Positions 6,569-15,765 of a stretch of 29,347 nt of DNA are shown here, one piece after another. The position numbers and the translations under genes are program-made. Position 1 is the first letter of the stretch, and every line of letters begins with the position of its first letter. The notes beneath the pieces were generated by a model that was not told the origin of the DNA, made no database searches, and saw nothing but the letters and a program-made list of their open reading frames with translations. The stretch is taken from positions 1 through 29,347 of the forward strand of contig JAJZAL010000038.1 in assembly GCA_021799405.1 (NCBI GenBank), written 5' to 3'. This DNA is from Acidobacteriota bacterium. GTDB taxonomy: Bacteria > Acidobacteriota > Terriglobia > Terriglobales > Acidobacteriaceae.

Positions 6569-8507
6569 TCCCGAAGTATTCGTTGTCGAAACTGATCTTC
6601 TGATCCTGGGCGGAGGCATGGCGGCATGCGGGGCCGCTGTTGAGGCCGCGCACTGGGCCAAGCAGAAGGGCCTCAAAGTCACGCTCGTCGACAAAGCGGC
6701 GATGGACCGCTCCGGCGCCGTGGCCATGGGCCTTTCCGCCATCAACCAGTATGTCGGCCTGAAAGACGGGGCCAACTCCGTGAAGGACTATGTGGACTAT
6801 GTCCGCAATGACCTCATGGGCGTGACCCGCGAAGACCTGGTGGCCAACATCGCCCGCCACGTCGACTCAAGCGTGCATCTCTTCGAAAAGTGGGGCCTGC
6901 CCATCTGGAAAGATGAGGCCGGCAAGTACGTGCATGAAGGCCGCTGGCAGTTGATGATCAACGGCGAGTCCTACAAAGTGGTGGTTGCCGAGGCTGCGAA
7001 GAACGCGCTGCTCGGCAGCGGCGTGGGACAGATTTTCGAGCGTGTGTTCATCGTCGGACCGCTGATGGACGGCGACCGCTGCGCCGGCGCCGTGGGCTTC
7101 TCGGTGCGCGAGAACAAGGTGTATATCTTCCGCTCCAAGGCCACGCTGGCGGCCATGGGCGGCGCAGTCCACGTCTTCAAGCCCCGCAGTTCGGGCGAAG
7201 GCATGGGGCGCGCCTGGTATCCACCGTGGAACTCCGGCTCCTCCGCCTACTTCACGCTGAAGGCGGGAGCGGAGATGACCTGCCAGGAAGTCCGCTTCAT
7301 TCCCGTGCGCTTCAAGGATGCGTATGGGCCCGTAGGAGCGTGGTTCCTCCTGTTCAAGTCGCGCGCCACCAACGCCATGGGCGGAGATTACATGGTGGAG
7401 CGCCGGCCCGAGTTGGAGAAGTGGGGGCCATACGGCAGAGTCAAGCCGGTTCCCGCCAACCTGCGCAACTACCTCGGCATGCTCGACGTGCTCGACGGCA
7501 AGGGACCGATCTCGATGAGAACGGAAGAAGCCCTGACCAAGATCGCCGAGCAGTACAAGGACGATCCCAAGGCCTACCAGAAGAAGATGAAAGAGCTGGA
7601 GTCGGAGGCGTGGGAAGACTTCCTGGATATGACGATCTCGCAGGCGATTCTCTGGGCCGCATCGAACGTGCAGCCTGAGCAGAAGAGCTCCGAGATTGCC
7701 GCCGCCGAGCCTTATTTCATTGGCTCGCACTCAGGGGCATCGGGCGCCTGGCTCTGCGGTCCTGAGGACCTGCAGACCGGTGAAACCAAGTCCGAGTACT
7801 TCTGGGGCTACACCAACATGTCAACCGTCAAGGGCCTGTTCTGCGCGGGAGACGCCTCCGGAGCTTCGAGCCACAAGTTCTCGTCTGGCTCGCACGCCGA
7901 GGGACGGATCGCCGCCAAGTCCGCGATCAAGTTCGTCGTGGAGAATAATGCCCTGCCCAAGCTGGATCAGGCCGAGGTCGACAAGATCGTCGCCGAAGTC
8001 CTGAAACCGCTGGAGACGTTTGAACAGAACCGGAAGCTGACCACCGACGAGGACGTCAATCCCAACTACATCAAGCCGCGCTCTTTCATGTTCCGGTTGC
8101 AAAAGATCATGGACGAGTATGCGGGCGGCGTCACTGCCCAGTTCAGCACCAACAAAGCACAGTTGGAGCGGGCTCTGGAACTGCTGGCTTTCCTGAAGGA
8201 AGACTCGGAGATGCTGGCAGCCGCCAATACCCATGAACTGATGCGGTGCTGGGAGAACGTCCATCGCATGTGGCAGGCCGAGGCTCACGTCCGCACCATG
8301 CTGTTCCGCGGCGAGACCCGCTGGCCGGGCTACTACATGCGTACGGATACGCCGGCTCTGGACGAAGAGAAGTGGCACGTCTTCGCCAACTGCCGGTGCG
8401 ATCCCAAGACGGGGAAATGGGAGATGCTCACGCGGCCTATCTTCCGTATCTTCGAGCAACCGAAGGCCGAGGCGCCCGCGCCCCAGCCAGCGGCGGCCGC
8501 GCGCTAA
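6561..8507 (+). CDS. aprA: Adenylylsulfate (APS) reductase alpha subunit
   Basis: FAD subunit of APS reductase, converting APS to sulfite and AMP (the reverse reaction in sulfur oxidisers). The 648-residue protein starts with the FAD-binding motif [18 protein letters not shown] (about residues 13-30). It continues with [17 protein letters not shown], the substrate-channel region [20 protein letters not shown], and [12 protein letters not shown] with the conserved active-site-type histidine at about residue 390; [19 protein letters not shown] closes the FAD domain. Length is typical of AprA. It overlaps aprB by eight bases and is followed by a strong hairpin, then by the zinc-ribbon gene. Qmo-linked Apr is common in sulfate reducers and also occurs in some sulfur oxidisers, so direction must be judged with the Dsr type. 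Confidence 0.98.
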   Translation: MPNPEVFVVETDLLILGGGMAACGAAVEAAHWAKQKGLKVTLVDKAAMDRSGAVAMGLSAINQYVGLKDGANSVKDYVDYVRNDLMGVTREDLVANIARHVDSSVHLFEKWGLPIWKDEAGKYVHEGRWQLMINGESYKVVVAEAAKNALLGSGVGQIFERVFIVGPLMDGDRCAGAVGFSVRENKVYIFRSKATLAAMGGAVHVFKPRSSGEGMGRAWYPPWNSGSSAYFTLKAGAEMTCQEVRFIPVRFKDAYGPVGAWFLLFKSRATNAMGGDYMVERRPELEKWGPYGRVKPVPANLRNYLGMLDVLDGKGPISMRTEEALTKIAEQYKDDPKAYQKKMKELESEAWEDFLDMTISQAILWAASNVQPEQKSSEIAAAEPYFIGSHSGASGAWLCGPEDLQTGETKSEYFWGYTNMSTVKGLFCAGDASGASSHKFSSGSHAEGRIAAKSAIKFVVENNALPKLDQAEVDKIVAEVLKPLETFEQNRKLTTDEDVNPNYIKPRSFMFRLQKIMDEYAGGVTAQFSTNKAQLERALELLAFLKEDSEMLAAANTHELMRCWENVHRMWQAEAHVRTMLFRGETRWPGYYMRTDTPALDEEKWHVFANCRCDPKTGKWEMLTRPIFRIFEQPKAEAPAPQPAAAAR

Positions 8508-8513
8508 CGCGAG

Positions 8514-8541
8514 TGAGGTTCCGGCCACGGCCGGAACCTCA
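8514..8541 (+). repeat. Perfect hairpin between aprA and the zinc-ribbon gene
   Basis: TGAGGTTCCGGC (8514-8525) pairs base for base with GCCGGAACCTCA (8530-8541) around the loop CACG, six bases after the aprA stop. No T run follows directly, so full termination is unlikely. It may protect the 3' end of the aprBA message or act as a partial attenuator, lowering expression of the genes behind it. Confidence 0.6.
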
Positions 8542-8568
8542 TTCCACTTCTTTTCGAGAGAGCAGGTT

Positions 8569-8856
8569 ATGGCGCCAGAAACCGATCCTCGTTGCCCGCA
8601 CTGCCATAGCCTCATGCGGCGATGGGCCAACCCCCAAATCACCTCCTGGGACGGCGAGTACCAGTGGGTGTGTTTCAACGACGATTGCCCGTATTTTGTA
8701 CGCGGCTGGGAGTGGATGAAGAGCCAATTCAACGTCACCGCTTCCTACCGTCACCGGCTGGAGCCGAGGACGGGCGAGAGCGGACCGCTTCCCGTGTGGT
8801 CGCGCGATGCACTGAAGAGCAACATTCTTCCCGGAGAGGCAGGCCAGGATGCCTGA
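8569..8856 (+). CDS. Small zinc-ribbon protein linked to APS reductase/Qmo
   Basis: A 95-residue cytoplasmic protein with paired cysteines CPHC at 9-12 and CFNDDC ending near residue 42, arranged like a zinc ribbon of the Ogr/Delta type. The rest is a distinctive [19 protein letters not shown] stretch and a C-terminal RHRLEP...[12 protein letters not shown] tail. It has no signal peptide or membrane segment. The last eight bases overlap the next gene, so the two are probably made together. Similar small zinc-ribbon proteins are, as far as I recall, seen beside sulfur genes in other sulfate reducers, but no function is established. Being wedged between aprA and qmoA suggests a role in assembly or regulation of the Apr-Qmo system; that is inference only. 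Only a weak purine stretch (GAGAGCAGG) precedes the ATG. Confidence 0.8.
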   Translation: MAPETDPRCPHCHSLMRRWANPQITSWDGEYQWVCFNDDCPYFVRGWEWMKSQFNVTASYRHRLEPRTGESGPLPVWSRDALKSNILPGEAGQDA

Positions 8857-9673
8857 GTTCACTGAGCAGGAAATTCTCGAAAACAGTTCGCGCATGGGCC
8901 TCGATACCAGGTTCAAATTTTGCTGCGGTCCCGGCGTGGAGTGTTTCAACCGTTGCTGCGGCGATGTCGCGATTCTGCTTTCCCCCTACGACGTATTGCG
9001 GCTCAAGAATGCGCTGCACATGGACTCCTCGGAGTTCCTCGAGAAATACACCCTCACCATGCGCTCCCGGGACAAGCATATTCCGGCCGTGTTTCTGCGC
9101 ATGGACGATGAGACGCGCCGCTGCCCCTTTGTCACCGAGTCCGGCTGCGCTGTTTACAATCACCGGCCCTGGGCATGCCGCATGTATCCGCTGGGCATGG
9201 CGGAGCCGAAAGGCCCGAATGCCGCGGCGCAGAGGTTCTACTTCCTGGTACAGGAGGAGCTCTGCCAGGGACATCGGGCGGCCAATGAGCATTCGGTCCG
9301 CGAGTGGATCGCGGCACAGAAACTCGATGACTTTGACCGGATGCAGGCTCCGTTTCTGGAACTGATGTCGCATCCGGGCTGGGAAGGCCCGGAGCCGCTC
9401 AGCCAGCAGAAGCTGGACATGTGCTTCATGTCCCTTTATGACCTGGACCGCTTTCGCCGGTTCATTTCGGAGACCCGGTTTCTGGACCTGTTCGAGGTGG
9501 ACGAGGCGCGCATCGAGGCGATTGCCGAGGATGACGAGGAACTCCTGGACTTTGCCTTCGACTGGCTCGCCTTCAGTCTCTTCCACGAAAAGCGCATGAA
9601 GTTGAGAAGGCCGCTGCCAGCCAATCCGGCAGCCGTCTCGGAAGTTGAGGCAATGAGCAATTTGCCCGGGTAG
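8849..9673 (+). CDS. YkgJ-family cysteine-cluster protein
   Basis: A 274-residue cytoplasmic protein of the YkgJ/CxxCxxCC family, whose cysteines are thought to chelate zinc or an iron-sulfur cluster. Cysteines occur in [19 protein letters not shown] (residues about 24-43), then [26 protein letters not shown], the family signature with the C-x7-C...RP-x2-C-x2-YP pattern. The C-terminal half is acidic and helical ([23 protein letters not shown]) with no recognised domain. It overlaps the zinc-ribbon gene by eight bases and ends only four bases before qmoA, so it is within the apr-qmo transcript. Its biochemical role is unknown; position suggests cluster or metal delivery to Apr or Qmo. Confidence 0.85.
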   Translation: MPEFTEQEILENSSRMGLDTRFKFCCGPGVECFNRCCGDVAILLSPYDVLRLKNALHMDSSEFLEKYTLTMRSRDKHIPAVFLRMDDETRRCPFVTESGCAVYNHRPWACRMYPLGMAEPKGPNAAAQRFYFLVQEELCQGHRAANEHSVREWIAAQKLDDFDRMQAPFLELMSHPGWEGPEPLSQQKLDMCFMSLYDLDRFRRFISETRFLDLFEVDEARIEAIAEDDEELLDFAFDWLAFSLFHEKRMKLRRPLPANPAAVSEVEAMSNLPG

Positions 9674-9677
9674 ATAT

Positions 9678-10955
9678 ATGGTCAATCTCGATACAGGAAA
9701 CGAAGAGGGCGACGCCATCCTGGTGGTGGGCGGAGGGATTGCGGGCGTCACCAGCGCGATCGAAGCCGCCGAGGCCGGATGCCAGGTGGTTCTGGTCGAA
9801 AAGTCCGCGTATCTGGGCGGGCATGTGGCGGCGTTTCATCGTTACTTTCCCAAGCTTTGCCCGCCACCTTGCGGGCTGGAAATTGATTTCCGGCGTCTGC
9901 AGAACAATCCACGCATTACCGTCTACACGCTGGCCGAAGTGGAGAGCCTGAACGGCTCCCCCGGCAACTACGAAGCGGTGATCAGGATCATGCCGCGTTA
10001 CGTGACGGCGGCCTGCACCTTGTGCGGCGAGTGCGAGCGTGTCTGCCCGGTTGAGATTCCGGACGCATTCAACTGCGGAATCACGAAAACCAAGGCCATT
10101 CATCTGCCGCATCGCATGGCCTTTCCGGCGCAATACATGATTGACGACGACGCCTGCTCCAATGATTGCAGCCTCTGCGCCGACACCTGCCGGTACCTCG
10201 CAATTGATCTGAAGCAAAAGGAGACAAAAAAGACTCTGCGCGTGGCTTCGGTGGTCTTCGCCACAGGATGGGCTCCATACGATGCAGCTAAGATCGACAA
10301 TCTCGGGTTCGGTACCTGCGCCAATGTCGTCACCAACGTGATGCTGGAGCGCATGGCGGCTCCGGACGGCCCCACCGCCGGCAGGATCGTGCGGCCCTCC
10401 GACGGCAAGGCGCCCCGCGCCGTGGCCTTTGTGCAGTGCGCCGGATCGCGCGATCGCAATCATCTGCCCTACTGCTCGGGCGTTTGCTGCACAGCCTCGC
10501 TCAAGCAGGCGGGTTACATCCACAGTCAATATCCGGAGGCGAAGATCTCGATGTTCTACATCGATCTCCGCACTCCCGGCCATCTTGAAGATTTCGCATC
10601 CAAGGCCATCGCGGCCAACGGCATTGAGTTGATCAAAGGCAAGGTGGGCAAGGTGCAGGAGCAACCCGTAAGCCGCGATCTGCTGGTGACCGCCGAGGAC
10701 GTCCTGGGCGGAAGAAAGATCGCGCGCGAGTACGACATAGTCGTCCTCGCCGTGGGGATCGTGCCGCAGAGCGCCGGTCTGCCGGGCTGCGTCGCCCTGG
10801 ATGAATTTGGTTTTGCCTCAACCAATGGCGGGCCCGGGGTTCTTGCGGCCGGTTGCGTAAAGCGGCCGGCGGAGGTGGCTGTTTCAATTCGCGATGCTAC
10901 AGGCGCGGCATTGAAGGCGATGCAGAGCGTAGCAGGCAGGGCAAATCATGGATAA
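9678..10955 (+). CDS. qmoA: QmoA: quinone-interacting oxidoreductase subunit A (HdrA-like flavoprotein)
   Basis: Soluble flavoprotein subunit of QmoABC, the membrane-bound complex that passes electrons between menaquinone and AprBA. The 425-residue protein has the FAD motif ILVVGGGIAGVTSAIEAAEAG at about 14-34, the HdrA-type YLGGHVAAFHRYFPKLCPPPC segment, two cysteine clusters C113/C116/C119/C123 and C160/C164/C167/C171, and FVQCAGSRDRNHLPYCSGVCC, a conserved HdrA signature. It is shorter than methanogen HdrA, as QmoA normally is. No strong ribosome site is visible; the ATG at 9678 follows the previous stop by a few bases. The last eight bases overlap qmoB. Assignment is secure from motifs, length and the A-B-C order. 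Confidence 0.95.
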   Translation: MVNLDTGNEEGDAILVVGGGIAGVTSAIEAAEAGCQVVLVEKSAYLGGHVAAFHRYFPKLCPPPCGLEIDFRRLQNNPRITVYTLAEVESLNGSPGNYEAVIRIMPRYVTAACTLCGECERVCPVEIPDAFNCGITKTKAIHLPHRMAFPAQYMIDDDACSNDCSLCADTCRYLAIDLKQKETKKTLRVASVVFATGWAPYDAAKIDNLGFGTCANVVTNVMLERMAAPDGPTAGRIVRPSDGKAPRAVAFVQCAGSRDRNHLPYCSGVCCTASLKQAGYIHSQYPEAKISMFYIDLRTPGHLEDFASKAIAANGIELIKGKVGKVQEQPVSRDLLVTAEDVLGGRKIAREYDIVVLAVGIVPQSAGLPGCVALDEFGFASTNGGPGVLAAGCVKRPAEVAVSIRDATGAALKAMQSVAGRANHG

Positions 10956-13200
10956 ACGGCTGGGCGTTTACATCTGCGGCGGCTGCTCCATCGGGGAGTC
11001 CCTTGACGTGGACCGGCTGGCGAAAGTTGCGGCGACAGGACATAAGGTTCCGGTGTGCCGTACGCATGCATGCCTGTGCGGCGAGGAAGGCGTTGCCCAG
11101 ATTCGCGGCGACCTGACGGGCGGCGCGGTCAATGCGATCGTGATTGCGGCTTGCTCCCCGCGCGCCAAGATGGAGTGTTTCAACTTCGGCTCAACTCAGA
11201 TCGTGGAGCGCGTGAACCTGCGCGAGCACGTTGCGTGGTCGCACCCCCCGAAGGATGAGGACTCCCAGGCGCTGGCGGAAGACTACCTGCGCATGGGCAT
11301 GGCAAAAGCGGAAAAGATGGAGCCGCCCGAGCCGCTGTCAGAAACCATCTCCCGCGCGATCCTCGTGGTGGGCGGCGGCGTAACCGGTATCAATGCCGCG
11401 CTCGAGGGCGCCAAGGCCGGCCACGATGTGCTCTTGGTGGAAAAGGAACCGCAGCTTGGCGGCTTTCTCGGCGGCCTGAAGAAAGTCTTCCCAACGCATC
11501 CTCCCTACACTGAAGCCGAAGACAACCAGCTCGCGGAAAAGATCAGCGCGGTCAGCGCGCATCCTCGCATCAAGGTATTCTGCTCGACGCAAGTGACTCG
11601 GACCGAAGGCCAGCCGGGGATGTTCGACGTCACCTTGCGCAACGGGAATGATGCGGAGACGCATCGCGTCGGCGCCATTGTGATGGCCACCGGCTGGAAG
11701 CCCTACGATCGCGCCAGGCTGACCTTGCCCGGCTGCGATCTGCCGGACGTTGTCACCAACGTGGAGTTTGAGCGGATGGCCGCGGCTGGCTCCGTCGCGC
11801 GGCCTTCCGATGGCCAGCCAGTGAAGAGCGCTCTGTTTGTGCAGTGCGCCGGTTCGCGCGACCCCAAGCATCTGAGCTACTGCTCGTCGGTCTGCTGCAT
11901 GTCCACCCTCAAGGAAGCGGAATGGCTGCGCGCACAGAATCCCGAGGTCGAAATCTTCATAATTTATCGGGACATGGTGACCCCGGGGACGTATGAAAGC
12001 TACTACCAGAGCCTCCAGAACCACGCGCTCAATTTTCTGATGAAAGGCAGCGTCACCAGCCTGGAGCGGGATGCAAACGGCAAGGTGGTTGTGAGCGTGG
12101 ACGGCAGCCTGATCGGCTCTCCGATCCGTGTCGCGGTCGATATGGTTGTGCTGGCGACCGGCATGGTGCCAAATTCGGCTGACAATGACGCCATTCGCAC
12201 GCTGCGCGATGCGAGGCGGACCGTCGAGCGGAATGAATCCGAGACGCAGCGAGCCGAAGCGGAAAAGATTGTCACTCTTTTGCAGGATCGGGATGGGACT
12301 GAGATTTTGAATCTCAGCTACCGCCAGGGCCCCGACCTGCCGGTGCTTCAAAACGGCTTCCCCAACTCCCACTTCGTGTGCTTCCCGTATGAGACGCAGC
12401 GCACGGGCATCTATGCGGCGGGCGCGGTGCGCTCGCCCATGGACTCCGCGATGGCCGCCGAAGATGCCTGCGGCGCCATGCTGAAGGCCATCCAGAGCGT
12501 GCAGCTCGCCACAAACGGGCAGGCGGTTCATCCGCGCGCGGGAGATCTCTCCTATCCGAACTTTGCGCTGCAGCGCTGCACCATGTGCAAACGCTGCACC
12601 GTCGAGTGTCCCTTCGGCGCTCTGGACGAGGACGAAAAGGGGACGCCTAAGTTCAATCCCTACCGCTGCCGCCGCTGCGGCATCTGCATGGGCGCGTGCC
12701 CGGAGCGAATCATCTCCTTCAAGAACTACTCGGTGGACATGATCGCCTCCATGGTGAAGGCGATCGAGGTGCCGGACGAGTTCGAGGACAAGCCACGCAT
12801 CCTGATCTTCGCCTGCGAAAACGATGCGTATCCCGCCCTCGATCAGGCCGGCATGATGCGAGCCACCTATGACGCCAGCGTGCGCGTGATTCCTCTGCGC
12901 TGCCTGGGCTCAATGAACATTGTCTGGATCGCCGACGCGCTCTCGCGCGGCATTGACGGCGTCATGCTGATGGGCTGCAAGTTTGGCGACGACTATCAAT
13001 GCCACTTCATTCGCGGCAGCGAGCTGGCCAACCGCCGCCTGGAAAACGTAAAGGACACGCTGGAGCGCCTGCAATTGGAATCGGGGCGGATCGAACTCGT
13101 GCAGTTGGGGATCGACGAGGGCGATCGCGTTCCCAGGATAATCGACGACTTTGTCGCACGGGTCCGCGAGTTGGGCCCGAACCCATACAAGGGGTTCTAG
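10948..13200 (+). CDS. qmoB: QmoB: HdrA-like flavoprotein with MvhD-type C-terminal domain
   Basis: Large soluble subunit of QmoABC. The 750-residue protein begins RLGVYICGGCSIGESLD, the HdrA N-terminal domain. Then comes an FAD motif (ILVVGGGVTGINAALEGAKAG, about 134-155), the LGGFLGGLKKVFP segment and FVQCAGSRDPKHLSYCSSVCC. Two ferredoxin motifs follow at about 543-555 (CTMCKRCTVEC) and 573-584 (CRRCGICMGAC). Residues from about 610 form an MvhD/FlpD-like domain (ILIFACENDAYPALDQAG...VIPLRCLGSMN...GCKFGDDYQCHF), the part that in other complexes accepts electrons. This HdrA-MvhD fusion is the defining layout of QmoB. It overlaps qmoA by eight bases and ends two bases before qmoC. Confidence 0.96.
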   Translation: MDKRLGVYICGGCSIGESLDVDRLAKVAATGHKVPVCRTHACLCGEEGVAQIRGDLTGGAVNAIVIAACSPRAKMECFNFGSTQIVERVNLREHVAWSHPPKDEDSQALAEDYLRMGMAKAEKMEPPEPLSETISRAILVVGGGVTGINAALEGAKAGHDVLLVEKEPQLGGFLGGLKKVFPTHPPYTEAEDNQLAEKISAVSAHPRIKVFCSTQVTRTEGQPGMFDVTLRNGNDAETHRVGAIVMATGWKPYDRARLTLPGCDLPDVVTNVEFERMAAAGSVARPSDGQPVKSALFVQCAGSRDPKHLSYCSSVCCMSTLKEAEWLRAQNPEVEIFIIYRDMVTPGTYESYYQSLQNHALNFLMKGSVTSLERDANGKVVVSVDGSLIGSPIRVAVDMVVLATGMVPNSADNDAIRTLRDARRTVERNESETQRAEAEKIVTLLQDRDGTEILNLSYRQGPDLPVLQNGFPNSHFVCFPYETQRTGIYAAGAVRSPMDSAMAAEDACGAMLKAIQSVQLATNGQAVHPRAGDLSYPNFALQRCTMCKRCTVECPFGALDEDEKGTPKFNPYRCRRCGICMGACPERIISFKNYSVDMIASMVKAIEVPDEFEDKPRILIFACENDAYPALDQAGMMRATYDASVRVIPLRCLGSMNIVWIADALSRGIDGVMLMGCKFGDDYQCHFIRGSELANRRLENVKDTLERLQLESGRIELVQLGIDEGDRVPRIIDDFVARVRELGPNPYKGF

Positions 13201-13202
13201 AT

Positions 13203-14348
13203 ATGGCTGACGCGTTGATGCTCCGTCCGGATCGGGAACTCATCCGCGAAGTTACGCAGAACAGCGGCGGAGAGCTCAAGAAGTGTTTCCAGTGCGCAAC
13301 CTGCAGTTCGGTCTGCTCACTCTCGACTGAGGCACGGCCGTTCCCGCGCCAGCAGGTTCTCAAGGCGCAGTGGGGGATGACGGATCAGTTGATCGGCGAT
13401 CCCTCCATCTGGCTCTGCCACGACTGCGGCGATTGCACGGCCCGTTGCCCGCGCGGCGCGCGGCCGTCGGCGGTAATGGACGCCATCCGCATGGCAACCA
13501 TCCGCCGGCTCGCCTTTCCGCGCTTCATGGGGAATATGGTAGGCAGGCAGGAGAATGGGGCGATCATGTTCGTGCTCTCCGCCCTGATCCTGCTGGCCAT
13601 CGCCATATTGCCCGCCATCCGCTCGGAGGTGCGGCCTCTGGTCTTTGCCCAGATGTTTCCCAAAGACAGGCTGGAGCCGCTGTTCTTTGCCGTCAGCGCC
13701 TATGTTGTGCTGGCGTTGACGATAGGCGCTCTGCGCTTTGTGAAAGCATTGCGCGCCTCGGGAGCAGACGGGCCGATTCTGCCGGCTCTCGTTCCCGTTC
13801 TGATTGAGATCATCCGCCATCGCCGCTTTGCGAGCTGCGGCGCCGGGCATGTCCGGCGCTGGGGACATCTCCTTGTGCTCTCCGGCTTTCTGGGCCTTGC
13901 CCTCATGGGCACCACGGTGGGCATCGGCAGCCTGCTCGGCCTGATGGATACCCCGATTCCGACGCTGAATCCACTGAAGATCTTTGCGAATCTGTGCGCT
14001 CTTCTGCTCGTCATCGGCGTCTCGTTGCTCTTCTGGAATCGCATCACCAACCCGGAAAAGCGCGCAGGCAGTTCGTATTGCGATTGGTATTTCCTGGCCC
14101 TGGTGGGCAGCGTCGGGCTGACCGGATTCCTCTCGGAGATGTTGCGCCTGGCGCAGAACCCCGACTGGATGTTCTCGGTCTACTACATCCATCTCTCCCT
14201 GGTCCTGACGCTCTTTTTGTGTACGCCCTATTCGAAGTTCGTTCATTTTCTTTACCGGACCTTGGCCATGGCTGCTACATGGCGCGAAAACCAATCACCC
14301 GGCCAGGCGCTCGTGGGTGCTCGTGGTTCCGAAATCACGTCCGCTTAG
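13203..14348 (+). CDS. qmoC: QmoC: HdrC/HdrE-type fused iron-sulfur and cytochrome b membrane subunit
   Basis: Membrane anchor of QmoABC that exchanges electrons with menaquinone. The 381-residue protein has an N-terminal HdrC-like part with two [4Fe-4S] motifs, C28/C31/C34/C38 ([11 protein letters not shown]) and C72/C75/C78/C82 ([11 protein letters not shown]). A NarI/HdrE-like membrane part follows, with segments at about 120-140, 160-181, 219-248, 259-279, 296-315 and 324-345; histidines such as H206, H222 and H330 could bind heme. The open frame extends 68 codons upstream into qmoB, but the ATG at 13203 gives the usual family start ([19 protein letters not shown]) two bases after the qmoB stop, so the longer version is rejected. 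No qmoD-type gene follows; sat is next after 40 bases. Confidence 0.95.
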   Translation: MADALMLRPDRELIREVTQNSGGELKKCFQCATCSSVCSLSTEARPFPRQQVLKAQWGMTDQLIGDPSIWLCHDCGDCTARCPRGARPSAVMDAIRMATIRRLAFPRFMGNMVGRQENGAIMFVLSALILLAIAILPAIRSEVRPLVFAQMFPKDRLEPLFFAVSAYVVLALTIGALRFVKALRASGADGPILPALVPVLIEIIRHRRFASCGAGHVRRWGHLLVLSGFLGLALMGTTVGIGSLLGLMDTPIPTLNPLKIFANLCALLLVIGVSLLFWNRITNPEKRAGSSYCDWYFLALVGSVGLTGFLSEMLRLAQNPDWMFSVYYIHLSLVLTLFLCTPYSKFVHFLYRTLAMAATWRENQSPGQALVGARGSEITSA

Positions 14349-14388
14349 AGTCCCGGCCCTTACCGCGTTATTTGAACGAGGTCTTCCT

Positions 14389-15660
14389 ATGCACAAACTC
14401 GTCTCTCCGCACGGCAGTTCTGACCTGAAGCCCCTGCTGCTTGAAGGTCGCGATCGAACCGAGGAAATCCAGCGGGCCGCAAAGCTGAAACATGTCCCGC
14501 TCACCAGCCGGGAAACCGGCGATCTCATCATGATGGGCATCGGCGCCTTCACGCCGCTCGATGGCTTTATGGGCCATGACGATTGGAAGGGCTGCTGCGA
14601 CAGTTACACACTGGCCAGCAAGAACGGAACCTTCTGGCCGATTCCCATCACGCTTTCCACCGAGGAAACGCTGGCCAACTCCATCGCTCCGGGCGAAGAA
14701 GTGGCTCTGTGGGACGTGGAGACCGATGCGCTTGTCGGCACCATGAAAGTCGAGGAGAAGTACACCATCGACAAGGAACACGAGTGCAAAGAAGTGTTCC
14801 GCACCACCGACCCGAAACATCCCGGCGTTCAGAAGGTGATGGAGCAGGCCGCCGTCAACCTGGCCGGACCGGTGAAGGCGCTCTCCGAATCCTTCTTCCC
14901 GGAGGAGTTCAAGGGAATCTATCAGCGTCCCGCCGACGCCCGCAAGATCTTCACCGAGCGCGGCTGGAGCACTGTGGCGGCACTGCAGCTGCGCAACCCC
15001 ATGCACAATTCGCACGCTTACCTGGCGTGGATTGCGATTGAAGTTTGCGACGGCGTGTACGTGCACCAGTTGCTGGGCAAGCTCAAACCCGGCGACATTC
15101 CAGCCGATGTGCGCGTAAAGGCGATCGACGCATTGGTCAATAAGTATTTCCGCAAGGAGCGCGTGCTCCAGGGTGGCTATCCGATGGAGATGCGCTACGC
15201 CGGCCCGCGCGAGGCCCTGCTCCACGCCGTCTTCCGCCAGAACTACGGCTGCTCTCACCTCATCGTGGGGCGCGATCACGCCGGAGTCGGCGACTACTAC
15301 GGCCCGTTCGATGCACAGAAGATCTTCAACGAGGTGCCCGCCGGCGCTCTCGCAATTCAGCCGCTGTGCATGGACTGGACCTTCTATTGCTACGAGTGCG
15401 GAAGCATGGCCTCCATGAAGACCTGCCCGCATGAAAGCAAGGCGGTCATCGACGAGAACGGGAACTACAAGGGCGGCGCGCGCCTGTTGCTCTCCGGCAC
15501 CATGCTGCGCAAGCTGATGAGCGAAGGCAAGCCGGTGCCCGCGGAGTTCTCAAAGCCCGAGGTGATTGAAGTCCTGAAGAAGTATTACGACACCCTGGAG
15601 GAGAAGGTGGAAGTCGCGCTCCACTCAGCGGCTACCGGCGATGTGAAATCGAAGCGCTGA
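14389..15660 (+). CDS. sat: Sulfate adenylyltransferase (ATP sulfurylase)
   Basis: Activates sulfate with ATP to APS and pyrophosphate in the cytoplasm, the entry step to AprBA; it runs in reverse in sulfur oxidisers. The 423-residue protein has the nucleotide-binding signature [11 protein letters not shown] (family QxRNPxHxxH), the second active-site motif [12 protein letters not shown], and a zinc site CYEC...C-x-H in [18 protein letters not shown], as in single-domain bacterial Sat. It lacks an APS kinase domain, as expected for a dissimilatory enzyme. The frame is open from 14317, but the ATG at 14389 with ACGAGG seven bases upstream gives the normal start [17 protein letters not shown]. 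It follows qmoC by 40 bases, and a strong hairpin lies after its stop. Confidence 0.97.
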   Translation: MHKLVSPHGSSDLKPLLLEGRDRTEEIQRAAKLKHVPLTSRETGDLIMMGIGAFTPLDGFMGHDDWKGCCDSYTLASKNGTFWPIPITLSTEETLANSIAPGEEVALWDVETDALVGTMKVEEKYTIDKEHECKEVFRTTDPKHPGVQKVMEQAAVNLAGPVKALSESFFPEEFKGIYQRPADARKIFTERGWSTVAALQLRNPMHNSHAYLAWIAIEVCDGVYVHQLLGKLKPGDIPADVRVKAIDALVNKYFRKERVLQGGYPMEMRYAGPREALLHAVFRQNYGCSHLIVGRDHAGVGDYYGPFDAQKIFNEVPAGALAIQPLCMDWTFYCYECGSMASMKTCPHESKAVIDENGNYKGGARLLLSGTMLRKLMSEGKPVPAEFSKPEVIEVLKKYYDTLEEKVEVALHSAATGDVKSKR

Positions 15661-15715
15661 ATGTGAAGCACTGTGCGGAGGCCGATTCATTAACGGGAAG
15701 CAAGTTGGGCCACTA

Positions 15716-15746
15716 CCGGCCCGCATCCTGCAACGATGCGGGCCGG
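15716..15746 (+). terminator. Strong hairpin downstream of sat
   Basis: CCGGCCCGCATC (15716-15727) is perfectly complementary to GATGCGGGCCGG (15735-15746) around a seven-base loop CTGCAAC, 55 bases after the sat stop. No T run follows, so it may only reduce read-through into the accessory genes or stabilise the upstream message. It also contains the first in-frame ATG of the next frame, which argues for the later start at 15766. Confidence 0.55.
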
Positions 15747-15765
15747 CGGAGAATGGGACGGCACT

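Noticed and set aside
12999..13202. Upstream extension of qmoC by 68 codons
   Set aside because: It overlaps the conserved end of qmoB, and the added residues look like out-of-frame sequence; the ATG at 13203 gives the standard QmoC start.
15736..15765. Earlier ATG for the kinase-like/BON protein
   Set aside because: It lies in the right arm of a perfect hairpin without a ribosome site; the family-like start MSVITISRG begins at 15766.
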